A stretch of 64,000 nt of DNA, taken from Moraxellaceae bacterium (GTDB taxonomy: Bacteria; Pseudomonadota; Gammaproteobacteria; Pseudomonadales; Moraxellaceae). The DNA lies in assembly GCA_029237815.1 (NCBI GenBank), contig JAQZBP010000001.1, positions 368,798-432,797 on the forward strand. Reading direction: 5' to 3'. The notes beneath the pieces were generated by a model. That model worked only from the letters and a program-made list of their open reading frames with translations. It ran no database searches and was not told the origin of the DNA. The position numbers and the translations under genes were made by a program. Numbering within the stretch: position 1 is the stretch's first letter; each line of letters starts with the position of its first letter. Of this stretch, positions 1 through 9,332 are shown piece after piece.

Positions 1-507
1 GGCCTTGAGCACATCGGCGCGGGCCGCCTCAGCGCCTTCCCAACCGGTCAGCTTGACCCACTTGCCGGGCTCCAGGGCCTTGTAGTTTTCGAAGAAGTGC
101 TTGATCTGGGCGAGCAGCAGCTCGGGCAGGTCGGTGTACTCCTTCACGTTCTTGTAGAGCGGGGTGAGCTTGTCGTGGGGCACGGCAATGAGCTTGGTGT
201 CGATGCCCGCCTCGTCTTCCATGTTGAGCTTTCCCACCACGCGGGAACGGATCACGGAACCCGGCTGCACGGGGAATGGGGTCACGACCAGCACATCCAG
301 GGGATCGCCATCTTCGGAAAGCGTGTGCGGGATGTAGCCATAGTTAACGGGGTAGGACATGCCAGTGCCGATGAAGCGGTCCACGAACAGCGCGTCCGAG
401 TCCTTGTCGATCTCGTACTTGATGGGGGCGGCATTGGCCGGGATCTCGATGATGACGTAGATGTCGTTCGGCACATCCTTGCCGGCCGGGACGTTGCTGT
501 AGCTCAT
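1..507 (-). CDS. ppa: Inorganic pyrophosphatase, family I (3' end outside window)
   Basis: Cytoplasmic Mg-dependent enzyme that hydrolyses pyrophosphate to phosphate and so pulls biosynthetic reactions forward. The frame read from the ATG at 507 gives 169 codons with no stop before the window edge. The family signature DGDPLDV sits at residues 66-72, following the conserved stretch around YPVNYGYIP at about 52-60. The E. coli enzyme has 176 residues, so only the extreme C-terminus should be missing. A promoter with a perfect TATAAT box lies directly upstream. Identification is confident; the 3' end is not visible. Confidence 0.95.
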   Translation of the reverse strand, partial: MSYSNVPAGKDVPNDIYVIIEIPANAAPIKYEIDKDSDALFVDRFIGTGMSYPVNYGYIPHTLSEDGDPLDVLVVTPFPVQPGSVIRSRVVGKLNMEDEAGIDTKLIAVPHDKLTPLYKNVKEYTDLPELLLAQIKHFFENYKALEPGKWVKLTGWEGAEAARADVLKA

Positions 508-532
508 GGCGTGCTCTCTGGGAAGGGTAAGG

Positions 533-573
533 AAAAACGGGGCGCATTATAGCGCCCCGCCCTGCCCCGCCAA
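533..573 (-). promoter_or_regulatory. Terminator hairpin overlapping the ppa promoter
   Basis: An 8-bp perfect stem (538-545 with 552-559) is followed on the minus strand by five T (533-537). This is the expected form of a Rho-independent terminator for the cysK-MAPEG transcript. The 6-nt loop (546-551) reads TATAAT on the minus strand. A TTGGCG box (568-573) lies 16 bp upstream of it, giving a plausible sigma-70 promoter for ppa. The two functions would share the same bases; this is inferred from sequence only. Confidence 0.55.
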
Positions 574-587
574 GCTACCGTTTGGTC

Positions 588-968
588 TCAGGCGGCCACC
601 ACGAAGAACCCGACGATACAGGCCACCCCGGCCGCCCAGACCACGGACCGCAGGGCGGCCCTGTCAGTGATGTAGAGCACCCCGTAGGCGAGCCGAAGGG
701 CTATGTAGGTCAGCGCCAAGGCATCGACCGGTCCCTGCGGGGCCTGGGCCTGGTGAGCAACAATGACGGCCGCCATGAAGCCCGGAATGGACTCGAAGGT
801 ATTGAGCTGCGCCCAGTGGGCCCGCTTGGCAGGCCCCTCGAGCCGATCCAGGTACTCGCGTGGATTGTGGTTGTCGCGCGGACGGAAACCGCTGGTGAAC
901 TTGGCGACCCCGGTCCAGACATAGGGCATCAGGATGGCAGCGAGCACACACCAGTAGGCGATGGTCAT
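588..968 (-). CDS. MAPEG family membrane protein
   Basis: A 126-residue inner-membrane protein with about four hydrophobic segments (roughly residues 1-22, 58-75, 80-100 and 105-125). The pattern of an N-terminal membrane helix, a polar loop with the RDNHNPREY stretch, then FNTFE/LNTFE-like residues before helix two is typical of the bacterial MAPEG family (eicosanoid and glutathione-metabolism relatives). The substrate in bacteria is mostly unknown. The start codon overlaps the stop of the upstream cysteine synthase gene by 4 nt, so translation is probably coupled. Confidence 0.75.
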   Translation of the reverse strand: MTIAYWCVLAAILMPYVWTGVAKFTSGFRPRDNHNPREYLDRLEGPAKRAHWAQLNTFESIPGFMAAVIVAHQAQAPQGPVDALALTYIALRLAYGVLYITDRAALRSVVWAAGVACIVGFFVVAA

Positions 969-1939
969 TGCACCGTTTCCTGGTCGGAGAACATGCCATC
1001 GAAGAGCGCCGTGGACAGGTAACGCTCACCGGAGTCCGGCAACACCACGACGATCAGCTTGCCGGCATTTTCCGGCCGGGCAGCAATTCGTGCCGCGGCG
1101 CAGACAGCCGCACCGCAGGAAATCCCCGCCAGGATGCCCTCTTCCCGCATCAGGCGACGGGCGAATTCGATGGCCTCCTCATTGCTCACCAGCTCCACTC
1201 CGTCCACCAGCGACAGATCAAGGTTCTTCGGTACGAAATTGGCGCCGATACCCTGGATCTTGTGCGGGGCCGGCGCCAGCGGCTGGCCATTGCGGGTCTG
1301 CGTGATCAATGGTGAGGCTGCAGGCTCGACGGCGATCGACTGGATGGCCTTGCCCTGGGTCTTCTTGATGTAGCGGGACACACCGGTCAGGGTGCCGCCG
1401 GTACCGACGCCCGCCACGAAGATGTCGACCCTGCCATCGGTATCGCGCCAGATTTCCGGCCCTGTGGTCTTCTCGTGGATATCGGGGTTGGCCGGGTTCT
1501 CGAACTGCTGCGGCATGTAGTAGCGGGCAGGATCGCTGGCGGCGATTTCGGCTGCTTTCTCGATCGCGCCCTTCATGCCCTTGGCGGGGTCGGTGAGCAC
1601 CAGAGTGGCACCCAGCGCCTTCAGGACCTTGCGCCGCTCCAGGCTCATGGAAGCCGGCATGGTGAGCGTGATGCCGTAGCCGCGCGCCGCCGCGACAAAG
1701 GCCAGTGCAATACCGGTGTTGCCAGAGGTCGGCTCGACGATTTCCATGCCCGGCTTCAGCACGCCGCGGCGTTCGGCATCCCACACCAGGCTGGCGCCGA
1801 TGCGGCATTTCACGGAGTAGGCCGGATTGCGCCCTTCCACCTTGGCATAGACAAGGGCATTGCCGCCGCATACGCGGTTCAATCGCACCAGCGGCGTATT
1901 GCCAATGGAAAGGGAGTTGTCGTCATAAAGCTGTGCCAT
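965..1939 (-). CDS. cysK: Cysteine synthase A (O-acetylserine sulfhydrylase)
   Basis: PLP enzyme that makes L-cysteine from O-acetylserine and sulfide in the cytoplasm. The product has 324 residues (E. coli CysK 323). The PLP lysine is K44 in YSVKCRIG, the substrate loop TSGNTG is at 71-76, and the PLP phosphate loop GTGGT is at 179-183. The ATG at 1939 was chosen because GGAGG precedes it by a normal distance; the frame is open further upstream but without family similarity. The [10 protein letters not shown] context resembles CysK more than CysM. It is followed by the overlapping MAPEG gene. Confidence 0.93.
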   Translation of the reverse strand: MAQLYDDNSLSIGNTPLVRLNRVCGGNALVYAKVEGRNPAYSVKCRIGASLVWDAERRGVLKPGMEIVEPTSGNTGIALAFVAAARGYGITLTMPASMSLERRKVLKALGATLVLTDPAKGMKGAIEKAAEIAASDPARYYMPQQFENPANPDIHEKTTGPEIWRDTDGRVDIFVAGVGTGGTLTGVSRYIKKTQGKAIQSIAVEPAASPLITQTRNGQPLAPAPHKIQGIGANFVPKNLDLSLVDGVELVSNEEAIEFARRLMREEGILAGISCGAAVCAAARIAARPENAGKLIVVVLPDSGERYLSTALFDGMFSDQETVQ

Positions 1940-2094
1940 GGTGAAGCCTCCATGTGGTAGAACTCGAACAATACCCGCGCGCCCCTCCCGCTGCGATAAC
2001 CGCAGGATGACGGATTGATGACGGCCCGCCGGACAAGAAAACCGTGCGCCACTATCGGTCGTTTGGCAGGGGCGCGCAACCAGGGACACCCCGG

Positions 2095-3891
2095 ATGGAT
2101 TTGCTGCAAATCGTTGCCGTTTTTCTTGGCACCACTCTGGTAATGGTGCCGCTGCTCAAGCGCTTCGGACTGGCCTCGGTCATCGGTTACCTCGCCACCG
2201 GCGTGCTGCTCGGGCCTTACGCGCTTGGCCTGCTGCACGACCCGCACGACGTGCTGGAGTTCTCCGAATACGGCATCGTGCTCCTTCTGTTCCTGATCGG
2301 CATCGAGCTGGAGCCATCGCGGCTGTGGGTGCTGCGCCGCTCGGTGTTCGGGCTAGGCGGTCTACAGGTCATGCTCACCGGCCTCGCGCTCATGGGCGCG
2401 GTGTATGCGCTGGGACTGCCGCTACCGGTCAGCTTCGTCGTCGGTTTCGGGCTGGCGCTGTCGTCGACGGCGTTTGCCCTGCAATTGCTCAGCGAGAAAA
2501 ACCAGCTGACTTCCAAGCACGGCCGGCGCGCCTTCGCCATCCTGCTGTTCCAGGACATGGCGGTGATTCCCCTGCTGGCGGTGGTACCGCTGCTGGGGGG
2601 CAAGGCCACTGACTATGGCTGGGACGACCTCGGCAAGCTGGTGCTGGTCGCCAGCCTCTTCATCCTTTCAAGCCGCGCCCTCATTCGCCCCGCACTGCGC
2701 TTCGTGGCGAGCGCCGGCACACCGGAGGTATTCACGGCCGCCGCCCTCTTCCTGGTCTGCGGCGCCGGAATCCTGACCGAATTCCTCGGCGTCTCGATGT
2801 CCTTGGGCGCTTTCGCCGCCGGCGTGCTGCTGGCAGACAGCGAGTACCGCCACGAGATCGAGGCCAGCCTGCTGCCAATCAAATCTCTGCTGCTCGGCCT
2901 GTTCTTCATTGCCGTCGGCATGACCGCCGACATCGCGCTGCTGAAGACGGAGGCCGGTCTCATCATGGCCTGTGTGCTCGGCGTCATGATGGTCAAGTTC
3001 GTCCTGCTGACACTGATCGGCCGCATCAGTGGCAGCAACCTGCACACCAGCGTACAGCTGGCCGTCCCGCTCGCCCAGGGCGGCGAATTCGCCTTCGTGC
3101 TCTTTTCCGCCGCCGCCGCCAACTCCGTTTTCTCGGAACAGCTCGCGCAGCGACTGATCCTGATCGTCACGCTTTCGATGGCGCTGACACCGTTTGCCTT
3201 TATGTTGCTGGAGAAGGTGCTGGAGCCCCGGCTGCGGCCGACGGATCATCGCGACTTCGATGAGCTGCCCGAGGACCAGGCCAGTCCCGTAGTGATCGCC
3301 GGCTTCGGTCGCTTCGGACAGATCGTGGCGCGCGTGCTGCGCATGCACCATATCGGCTTCACCGCGCTGGAATCGGATGTGCGCCAGGTCGATTTCGTGC
3401 GCCGCTTCGGCAACAAGGTCTACTACGGCAATCCCGCCAATATTGATTTATTGCGGTCGGCAGGCGTCGGCAAGGCGAAGATCTTCGTACTGGCCATGGA
3501 CGATGTACGCGACTCGGTGAAGACCGCCTCGGCGCTGCATCGCCACTTCCCGCATGTCGCCGTCTATGCGCGCGCGCGTGACCGCGCCCATGCCTATCAG
3601 CTCATGGACATCGGCGTCCACGTGATCAACCGCGAGACCTATCTCTCCAGCCTGGACCTGGCCGAGAAGATCCTCGTGGCGCTCGGCCTCGGCGCCGAAC
3701 GCGCGGAGAACAGCATCCGGCGCTTCCGCGACTACGACGAGCAGCTCATGAAGCGGCAACACGCCATCTACCAGGACGAAGCGCAGCTCATGGAGAGCGT
3801 CAAGGAATCCATGCGCGAGCTCGAGGACCTGTTCGAGAGCGATGCCGTCGCCGCCGAGAAGCCGCCCGCGGCGGCACGTGAAACCACCTAG
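2095..3891 (+). CDS. Kef-type K+/H+ antiporter (CPA2 family) with RCK domain
   Basis: Inner-membrane monovalent cation:proton antiporter of 598 residues (E. coli KefB 601, KefC 620). The first 380 or so residues are highly hydrophobic, with the [11 protein letters not shown] motif typical of Kef proteins near residue 65. The glycine-rich nucleotide-binding motif IAGFGRFGQ begins near residue 400 and opens a TrkA-N/RCK regulatory domain. The C-terminal tail is charged. Kef systems exchange potassium for protons during electrophile stress under glutathione control. The start MDLLQIVAV was chosen because upstream residues lack similarity. It is divergent from cysK. Confidence 0.88.
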   Translation: MDLLQIVAVFLGTTLVMVPLLKRFGLASVIGYLATGVLLGPYALGLLHDPHDVLEFSEYGIVLLLFLIGIELEPSRLWVLRRSVFGLGGLQVMLTGLALMGAVYALGLPLPVSFVVGFGLALSSTAFALQLLSEKNQLTSKHGRRAFAILLFQDMAVIPLLAVVPLLGGKATDYGWDDLGKLVLVASLFILSSRALIRPALRFVASAGTPEVFTAAALFLVCGAGILTEFLGVSMSLGAFAAGVLLADSEYRHEIEASLLPIKSLLLGLFFIAVGMTADIALLKTEAGLIMACVLGVMMVKFVLLTLIGRISGSNLHTSVQLAVPLAQGGEFAFVLFSAAAANSVFSEQLAQRLILIVTLSMALTPFAFMLLEKVLEPRLRPTDHRDFDELPEDQASPVVIAGFGRFGQIVARVLRMHHIGFTALESDVRQVDFVRRFGNKVYYGNPANIDLLRSAGVGKAKIFVLAMDDVRDSVKTASALHRHFPHVAVYARARDRAHAYQLMDIGVHVINRETYLSSLDLAEKILVALGLGAERAENSIRRFRDYDEQLMKRQHAIYQDEAQLMESVKESMRELEDLFESDAVAAEKPPAAARETT

Positions 3892-3959
3892 CCGCGCCGC
3901 GGCGGCCAAATTTGCCACTATCCGCCAAAACACCCAACAACAACGCCACGGAGCGCCCG

Positions 3960-4529
3960 ATGACCAATCCCTACCGCAGTCCTGTCGCCACCGTCCAAGA
4001 CGTTTACGTTCCAGTCACGGACGCCACCTATGAGCCGCGCATCTTCAGCACTGACGGGCGCCTCGGGCGGCTGCGGTACTTTGTCTATTCCTTCATTGTG
4101 CAGTTCGTGATGGCCTTCCTGGTCGGCATTCTGGCGGCCGTCGCCATTCCGCTCCTGGCCGGCCGCGATGGCGCGAGCGCACTGGCGCTACCCCTGATGG
4201 TGGCGATCTACGTCCCCATCCTCATCGCCATGCTGGTAATGGCCAAGCGCCGGCTCAACGACATGAACCAGAGCGGCTGGTTGTCGTTGCTGATGCTGGT
4301 GCCGCTCGTGAACCTGATCATGGCGCTCCTGCTGCTGTTCTGGCCGGGCAGCGCGGGCAGCAACAACTACGGCCCGCGGCCCGTGAAGAACTCCATGACG
4401 CTGATCTTTTTCGGCGTGGTATTGCCGCTGCTGCTCGTCGGCCTGCTGGCCGCCTTCGCGGTACCCGTCTACCAGGAGTATGTGGCGCGGGCGCAGGCCG
4501 CCCAGGTGCAGTTCCCGCAGCAACCCTGA
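3960..4529 (+). CDS. DUF805 family membrane protein
   Basis: A 189-residue inner-membrane protein of unknown function. It carries the DUF805 hallmarks: an FSTDGRLGRLRYF segment near residue 23, several membrane helices, the cytoplasmic stretch AKRRLNDMNQSGW near residue 95, and a later FWPGSAGSNNYGP motif. The ATG at 3960 has GGAG upstream. The N-terminal NPYRSP segment is often seen in this family. The gene follows the Kef gene on the same strand after about 70 nt and ends at a strong bidirectional terminator. Confidence 0.82.
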   Translation: MTNPYRSPVATVQDVYVPVTDATYEPRIFSTDGRLGRLRYFVYSFIVQFVMAFLVGILAAVAIPLLAGRDGASALALPLMVAIYVPILIAMLVMAKRRLNDMNQSGWLSLLMLVPLVNLIMALLLLFWPGSAGSNNYGPRPVKNSMTLIFFGVVLPLLLVGLLAAFAVPVYQEYVARAQAAQVQFPQQP

Positions 4530-4539
4530 ACCCCGACCC

Positions 4540-4573
4540 AATAAAAAAGCCGGCGACTGCCGGCTTTTTTATT
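4540..4573. terminator. Bidirectional Rho-independent terminator
   Basis: The inverted repeat AAAAAAGCCGGC / GCCGGCTTTTTT with a short ACT loop lies between the convergent DUF805 and ornithine decarboxylase genes. A and T runs on both flanks let it act on either strand. Confidence 0.9.
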
Positions 4574-4599
4574 AGCGGCCAGGGCCGCTGTGCGAAAAA

Positions 4600-5769
4600 T
4601 TACTTCACGTAGTAGGTCTTCAGCGGCGGGAAACCATTGAATTCCACCGAGCTGTAGGAGTTGGTGTAAGCGCCCGTGGTCATCCAGTAAAGACGATCGC
4701 CCACGGCCAGGTTCAGCGGCAGCTGGTAATTGGAGTTCTCGTACATGATATCGGTGGAATCGCAGGTCGGGCCGGCGATCACCACGGTACCGGTGGGCGG
4801 GTTGCCTTCCAGCTTCTCCATGTAGATCGGGTACTTGATGGACTCGCCCATGGTCTCCATCAGGCCCTGGAACAGGCCGACATCGAGATACACCCAGCGG
4901 TTGAGGTCGGTACGCGACTTGCGCGAGATCAGCACCACCTCGGACACCAGCACGCCGGACTCACCCACCAGGGAACGGCCCGGCTCCAGGATGATCTCGG
5001 GCAGGTCGTCACCATAGTCGTCACGCAGGTAGCGCAGGATTTCCTCGGCATACACATTGATGGTGTTCACTTCGGAGATGTAGTTCGCCGGGAAGCCACC
5101 ACCCATGTTGATCATCTTCAGCTCGATGTCTTCCTCGAGCTTCATCCAGTCGAACATGTACTTGACCTTGGACAGCGCGGCGTCCCACACGGCGATGTCC
5201 TTCTGCTGCGAGCCGACGTGGAAGGAAATACCGTAGGGCACGAGGCCGAGCTGCTTGGCCATCACCAGCAGGTCGATGGCCATGTCCGGATGGCAGCCGA
5301 ACTTGCGCGACAGCGGCCATTCGGCGGTTTCGCCGCCTTCCACCAGGATGCGCACGAAGACCTTGGAGCCCGGGGCGTTGTCGGCAATGGACTGCAGGTC
5401 GGCCTTGGAGTCGGTGGCGAAGAGGCGAATGCCCTTCTCGTAGGCGTACTTGATGTGCGCCGCCTTTTTGATTGTATTGCCGTAGGAAATGCGGTCCGGC
5501 TCGACGCCGGTGTCGAGCACGCGGTTGAGCTCGAAGATCGACGCGATGTCGAAGCAGGAACCCAGGTCGCGGAGCAGCTCCACCACGGGCACGCCCGGAT
5601 TGGCCTTCAGCGCATAGTGCACCTTGGCGATGGGGAAGCAGCCCGTGAGCTCTTCATATTTCTGCTTGATGATCTCGAGGTCGACGACCAGGAACGGCGT
5701 TTCCTTGGTGTCGGCGACATCACGGATTTTTTTCCACTCGGCATCGGTGCAGTAGTCGGCAAGGCGCAT
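4600..5769 (-). CDS. Ornithine decarboxylase, PLP fold III (eukaryotic-like family)
   Basis: Decarboxylates L-ornithine to putrescine, the entry to polyamine synthesis, in the cytoplasm. The product has 389 residues. The PLP lysine is K55 in YALKANP, the glycine-rich PLP site is at INMGGGFP, the EPGR motif follows, and the catalytic cysteine is in GPTCDSTD at about residue 336. This is the alanine-racemase-fold family, not the large SpeC type of E. coli. Some members also accept lysine. I chose the ATG at 5769 (GGGTGA five bases upstream) over a GTG three codons earlier. The long structured leader suggests control at the RNA level. Confidence 0.9.
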   Translation of the reverse strand: MRLADYCTDAEWKKIRDVADTKETPFLVVDLEIIKQKYEELTGCFPIAKVHYALKANPGVPVVELLRDLGSCFDIASIFELNRVLDTGVEPDRISYGNTIKKAAHIKYAYEKGIRLFATDSKADLQSIADNAPGSKVFVRILVEGGETAEWPLSRKFGCHPDMAIDLLVMAKQLGLVPYGISFHVGSQQKDIAVWDAALSKVKYMFDWMKLEEDIELKMINMGGGFPANYISEVNTINVYAEEILRYLRDDYGDDLPEIILEPGRSLVGESGVLVSEVVLISRKSRTDLNRWVYLDVGLFQGLMETMGESIKYPIYMEKLEGNPPTGTVVIAGPTCDSTDIMYENSNYQLPLNLAVGDRLYWMTTGAYTNSYSSVEFNGFPPLKTYYVK

Positions 5770-5802
5770 GACAGTCACCCGTCAAATAGCAGTAAGAATA
5801 AA

Positions 5803-5861
5803 AGAGCCCCTGGAAACCACCACATCACAAGCCCTTGTCTGTGACGGTTTCGAGAGGCTCT
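5803..5861 (-). promoter_or_regulatory. Structured leader RNA of the ornithine decarboxylase gene
   Basis: On the minus strand the leader contains coaxial inverted repeats. AGAGCC (5856-5861) pairs with GGCTCT (5803-5808), and GAAACC (5846-5851) pairs with GGTTTC (5813-5818). Near the tip, TCACA (5840-5844) can pair with TGTGA (5825-5829). The 3' arm of the outer stem runs into TTTTATT, so the fold can look like a terminator about 30 nt before the start codon. A smaller ACCTG/CAGGT hairpin lies just upstream (5865-5878). A polyamine- or ornithine-responsive attenuator is possible, and Rfam knows a speF leader motif in alphaproteobacteria; identity is not established. Confidence 0.5.
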
Positions 5862-5978
5862 CTGACCTGCGTCAGGTTGCTGCGCTAGGTGTTGGGCGCG
5901 CCCTGGCACTGACAGCGCGAAGCGTAAAGCCAAAGGGGGGGGCAATCAAGACAGCACCCGTAGGCAAACGGCAATCCG

Positions 5979-6728
5979 TCAGGGCCGGCGTCCAATCCGG
6001 ACCGGCAGCGGCCAGCGCACTTCCAGCGGACGGGCCGGCTCGCCCCAGAGCGGCAGCAGGCGAGCCCGCAGGCCGGGCAAGGGATCCTCGCCCCGCTCCT
6101 CGCGGAAAGCGCGGGTCGCGGACCAGGTTCCGAGATAACCGATCAGCTGGTCGAGGGTCCAGCGGGCCGTCATGACCTGGGCGGGAAATGGAATTTCCGC
6201 CCAGGGAAAGGGCAAGTCGCGATAGTCGCGCTCGACATGAGCCCGCTCGGGCGGCCAGTACGGGCCGACAGTGGCCTGGTGGAACTCGCGCAGGAGTGGA
6301 TCCAGCCGGGCATTGATGCGCACGCCGCTGTAGGTGAGCAGCGCCAGCACGCCTCCAGGCCGCAGCACTCGTGCCGCTTCGGCATAGAAGGCAGGCAGGT
6401 CGAACCAGTGCGCCGCCTGTGCGACGAGAATCAGGTCGATGGCGGCATCCGGCAGCCCGCTGCGCTCGGCGGGGGCCACCCGGAAGTGCACATTGGCCGG
6501 GCCGGCCGCTGCCGCGATCTGCGCGGCACTGGCATCGGTGGCAAAGACCTCGCGGAACCAGGGCGCAAGGCCGCCCGCCGCCTGGCCGTTGCCGGTGGCG
6601 CAGTCCCATGCGCACTGTCGGCCCGGGGACAGTCGGGCCAGTTCGGCGAAAAGGGTATCGGGATAGCGAGGGCGAAACGCGGCGTAGGACTGCGCCAGCG
6701 CCGAGAAATGATCCTTGAACTCAGGCAT
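5979..6728 (-). CDS. Class I SAM-dependent methyltransferase
   Basis: A 249-residue cytoplasmic methyltransferase of the Methyltransf_11 type. Residues 41-50 (WDCATGNGQA) form the SAM-binding motif I. The acidic motif FATDAS follows at about 64, and VLRPGGVLAL near 140 is the usual post-motif. The N-terminal DHFSALAQSYAAFRPRYP is common to small-molecule methyltransferases related to yeast Crg1/Tmt1. The substrate cannot be told. The ATG at 6728 begins inside the end of the upstream membrane-protein gene (8-nt overlap), so the two are probably translated together. Confidence 0.8.
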   Translation of the reverse strand: MPEFKDHFSALAQSYAAFRPRYPDTLFAELARLSPGRQCAWDCATGNGQAAGGLAPWFREVFATDASAAQIAAAAGPANVHFRVAPAERSGLPDAAIDLILVAQAAHWFDLPAFYAEAARVLRPGGVLALLTYSGVRINARLDPLLREFHQATVGPYWPPERAHVERDYRDLPFPWAEIPFPAQVMTARWTLDQLIGYLGTWSATRAFREERGEDPLPGLRARLLPLWGEPARPLEVRWPLPVRIGRRP

Positions 6729-7125
6729 CGCTACCCGCAGCAGGCTCCTCGGGTGCGTCAACAACCCCGGCGCCAGCCGGAGGTGCAGCGTCTGTCCTGG
6801 CGGGCGCCAGCGCGTCAATCATCCGGATCAGGCGCAACTCGTTCCAGAGCGCCAGGGAAATCAGCAGGACCAGCACGAAGACGAACATCCCGCAGCCGAT
6901 CAGCGCCAGCGTGCCGCGCGCCGCCAGCATGATCATTTCCTCATCGCTGACGGTCCTGGTGTGGAACTGCTCCAGGACCATGGCGGGGCTGATGTTGATG
7001 GGCGCGGCCCACCATAGCCAGGCGTAGGCCGCCATCAGCAGCGCCACGAGGACCCCGGCCATCCAGGGCCAGTAGCGGATCTGTCGGCGACGCTGCTCGA
7101 TATAGGCAATCTGCTCGGGGGTCAT
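6721..7125 (-). CDS. Hypothetical two-helix membrane protein
   Basis: A 134-residue protein with membrane segments at about 20-40 and 70-92 and an Ala/Pro-rich acidic tail. The N-terminus (MTPEQIAYIEQRRRQIRYWPWM) is polar and probably cytoplasmic. I do not recognise a named family. Its 3' end overlaps the start of the methyltransferase gene, which argues that it is a real gene. Confidence 0.6.
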   Translation of the reverse strand: MTPEQIAYIEQRRRQIRYWPWMAGVLVALLMAAYAWLWWAAPINISPAMVLEQFHTRTVSDEEMIMLAARGTLALIGCGMFVFVLVLLISLALWNELRLIRMIDALAPARTDAAPPAGAGVVDAPEEPAAGSDA

Positions 7126-7250
7126 GCGGGCTCTCCGTGGCGCAATGCGGCGACGCTAGCAGAGAGCCTTTGTGAAGCTCAAGCGGATCGGCCGCATGCA
7201 GCGTGGCGAAGTACCACCTCGGCCGCTCATGGCGTCCGGGCCCTCACGGT

Positions 7251-7290
7251 GGCGGCCGGCAGGGCTGCCGCCACAGGCCCGCCGGCCGCC
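7251..7290. terminator. Large GC inverted repeat downstream of phoH
   Basis: Ten-base perfect arms GGCGGCCGGC (7251-7260) and GCCGGCCGCC (7281-7290) enclose a 20-nt loop that can itself fold. It sits just after the phoH stop on the minus strand. No T run follows, so a Rho-independent role is uncertain. Confidence 0.4.
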
Positions 7291-7312
7291 GCCTGCCTTG
7301 CAGCTGCCCGGG

Positions 7313-8698
7313 TCAGAGATTGGACTCGGCATACTCCGCCAGCACCGAGCGCGGCACGCCATGCAACTGCAGGTGCCCGCCATGCTGGAAGCCCTTGAAA
7401 CGCTCGCACATATAGGTGAGGCCGGAGCTCGTGGGTGACAGGTAGGGCGTGTCGATCTGCGCGAGGTTGCCGAGGCAGACGACCTTGGAGCCGTCACCGG
7501 CACGCGTGATGATGGCCTTCATCTGGTGTGGTGTCAGGTTCTGGCATTCGTCGATGAGGATGAGCGAACGCTGGAAGCTGCGGCCACGGATATAGTTCAG
7601 CGCCTTGAACTGGATGTTGGCCTTTTCCTTCACGTACTCGATGGAGCCGGAGGGGCTGGCGTCGTTCAGGTGCAGCGCCTCGATGTTGTCGCTGATGGCG
7701 CCCAGCCAGGGATCCATCTTCTCCTCCTCGGTGCCGGGCAGGAAGCCCTGCTCTTCGGCCAGCGGCGGCGTGGAGCGCGTGGCGATGATCTTGTTGAAGC
7801 GGCGCTCGACGATGGTCATCTCGATGGCGGCGGCCAGCGCCAGTATGGTCTTGCCGGAACCCGCGGGGCCTGTGAGCGACACCATGTGGACGTTCGGGTC
7901 CATGAGCAGATTGAGCGCCAGCGCCTGATGGATGTTGCGCGGCGTCAGCCCCCAGGCCTGCTGGCCCATGAGCTGTTCGCGCTGCAGGTCGACCAGCACC
8001 ACCTTTTCCGAATCGATCTCGCGCACGCGACCGACGAAGCCTTCATCATCAATGATGAACTGGTTCAGGAAGAGCTGGTCTTCCAGGCTCTCGCGCGGCA
8101 GGAAGTGCAGGGTTTCGCCGAGGTTCTGCACCGTCTCCACCGACTTCACGCGATCCCAGAACGACCCTTCCATCTCGTGGTAGCCGCGCGCCAGCTGCTT
8201 GATGTCGGAAACGAGCTGGTCGTTGTGGTAATCCTCGGCCGCGAGCCCGCAGGCGCGCGCCTTGAGGCGCATGTTGATGTCTTTGGTGACCAGGATCAGC
8301 TTGGTGTTGATGTTCGCTGCCTGCAGCGTAACCAGCTGGTTGATGATCTTGTTGTCGTTGAGCTCGTTGGACAGGTATTCCGTGCTGCTGTTGTCCTGCG
8401 TGTCCATGAGCACGGACAGCATGCCGAGATGGGTGCGCGTGAGCTCGCGCCAGATGGGAACGCCCTGGCGGATCTTGTCGGGCTCGGCATCGCCGAGGAT
8501 GGAGTCGATGAGGCGGATGGCGGCACGGCATTCTGCGGAGACGGACGCTTTGCCGGATTTGAGCTTGTCGAGTTCTTCGAGGACGGTCATCGGGATGATG
8601 ACGCGGTGTTCTTCGAAATTGAGGACGGAATTGGGGTCGTGGATGAGGACGTTGGTATCGAGGATGTAGGCAATCTTACGGCTGGTGTGTTCTTCCAT
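7313..8698 (-). CDS. PIN-PhoH family ATPase/ribonuclease
   Basis: A 461-residue protein with an N-terminal PIN domain (YILDTNVLIHDP, acidic D14) and a C-terminal PhoH ATPase domain. Walker A GPAGSGKT is near residues 276-283, and Walker B in LILIDECQN near 378-386. PhoH2-type proteins couple ATP-dependent RNA unwinding to PIN-type RNA cleavage; PhoH genes can respond to phosphate starvation. The start MEEHTSRKIAY was preferred because the preceding 60 codons show no family similarity, though its ribosome-binding site is weak. Confidence 0.88.
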   Translation of the reverse strand: MEEHTSRKIAYILDTNVLIHDPNSVLNFEEHRVIIPMTVLEELDKLKSGKASVSAECRAAIRLIDSILGDAEPDKIRQGVPIWRELTRTHLGMLSVLMDTQDNSSTEYLSNELNDNKIINQLVTLQAANINTKLILVTKDINMRLKARACGLAAEDYHNDQLVSDIKQLARGYHEMEGSFWDRVKSVETVQNLGETLHFLPRESLEDQLFLNQFIIDDEGFVGRVREIDSEKVVLVDLQREQLMGQQAWGLTPRNIHQALALNLLMDPNVHMVSLTGPAGSGKTILALAAAIEMTIVERRFNKIIATRSTPPLAEEQGFLPGTEEEKMDPWLGAISDNIEALHLNDASPSGSIEYVKEKANIQFKALNYIRGRSFQRSLILIDECQNLTPHQMKAIITRAGDGSKVVCLGNLAQIDTPYLSPTSSGLTYMCERFKGFQHGGHLQLHGVPRSVLAEYAESNL

Positions 8699-9332
8699 TC
8701 TCTGCACCTGACAAGCGTTGGCGTGGCGTGGAGTGAGCGCGGGCAAGACCGGGAACTGCGCGAGATCCGTTTCTGCGACTGCCCTCCCGGTGGCGAGGCC
8801 ACACGCTGTCAGGTTGCAGGAACCATAGCGCATTTTTTCCGGAGCTGGAAAGCGCCGTCCGTGAGAAAATCCCGCCATTGGTCACACAGGGTGCGACAAG
8901 CGTCGCCGGTCCCGCCGACAGGCCGCCACTGCATTGACTCATACTGCGCAATCAGGAAGCTCCAGCGAGCGGAGCAGGGCCAGGCCAATCGCTGTTACCA
9001 CCCAGACGGCAGCTGCCGTTCGCTCCGGCGTCTACGGACAATCCCTGCAGGCGCAGAGCAATGTCGACAGCACTGGCCTTGTACGTTTCCGGACCGCTCT
9101 CCCGGCACCTCGCCGCTGGGCGAAGACCCGGATCGAATGACGAACGCTGTGCCTGGTCGCGGACGTTGGCGAGCCCTGCCCCGAACGGGACACCTGCATG
9201 ACCGCCCTTGCGTCCCGAGAGCGGTCGCGGCTTCGCGGTGGCTTTGCGCAGGCACGCCCAGACCCTAGAATCCGCCCCTCCCGCCAGACGGCAACGCCGC
9301 GGCCGGGATTCCATCAGCAGAGGAGCCAGCCC
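8699..9332. other. 634-nt stretch without a supportable gene
   Basis: Between the divergent phoH and ppnP genes there are only short open frames (for example 8934-9140 on plus and 8995-9255 on minus) with arginine/alanine/proline-rich, low-complexity products typical of GC-rich chance frames. It probably holds the phoH and ppnP promoters and possibly the remains of a lost gene. I can identify nothing specific in it. Confidence 0.5.

Noticed and set aside
7526..9268. Long open frame on the plus strand antisense to phoH
   Set aside because: Antisense of a clear PIN-PhoH gene in GC-rich DNA; the product has no recognisable motif and is His/Val/Asp-rich in the usual shadow pattern.
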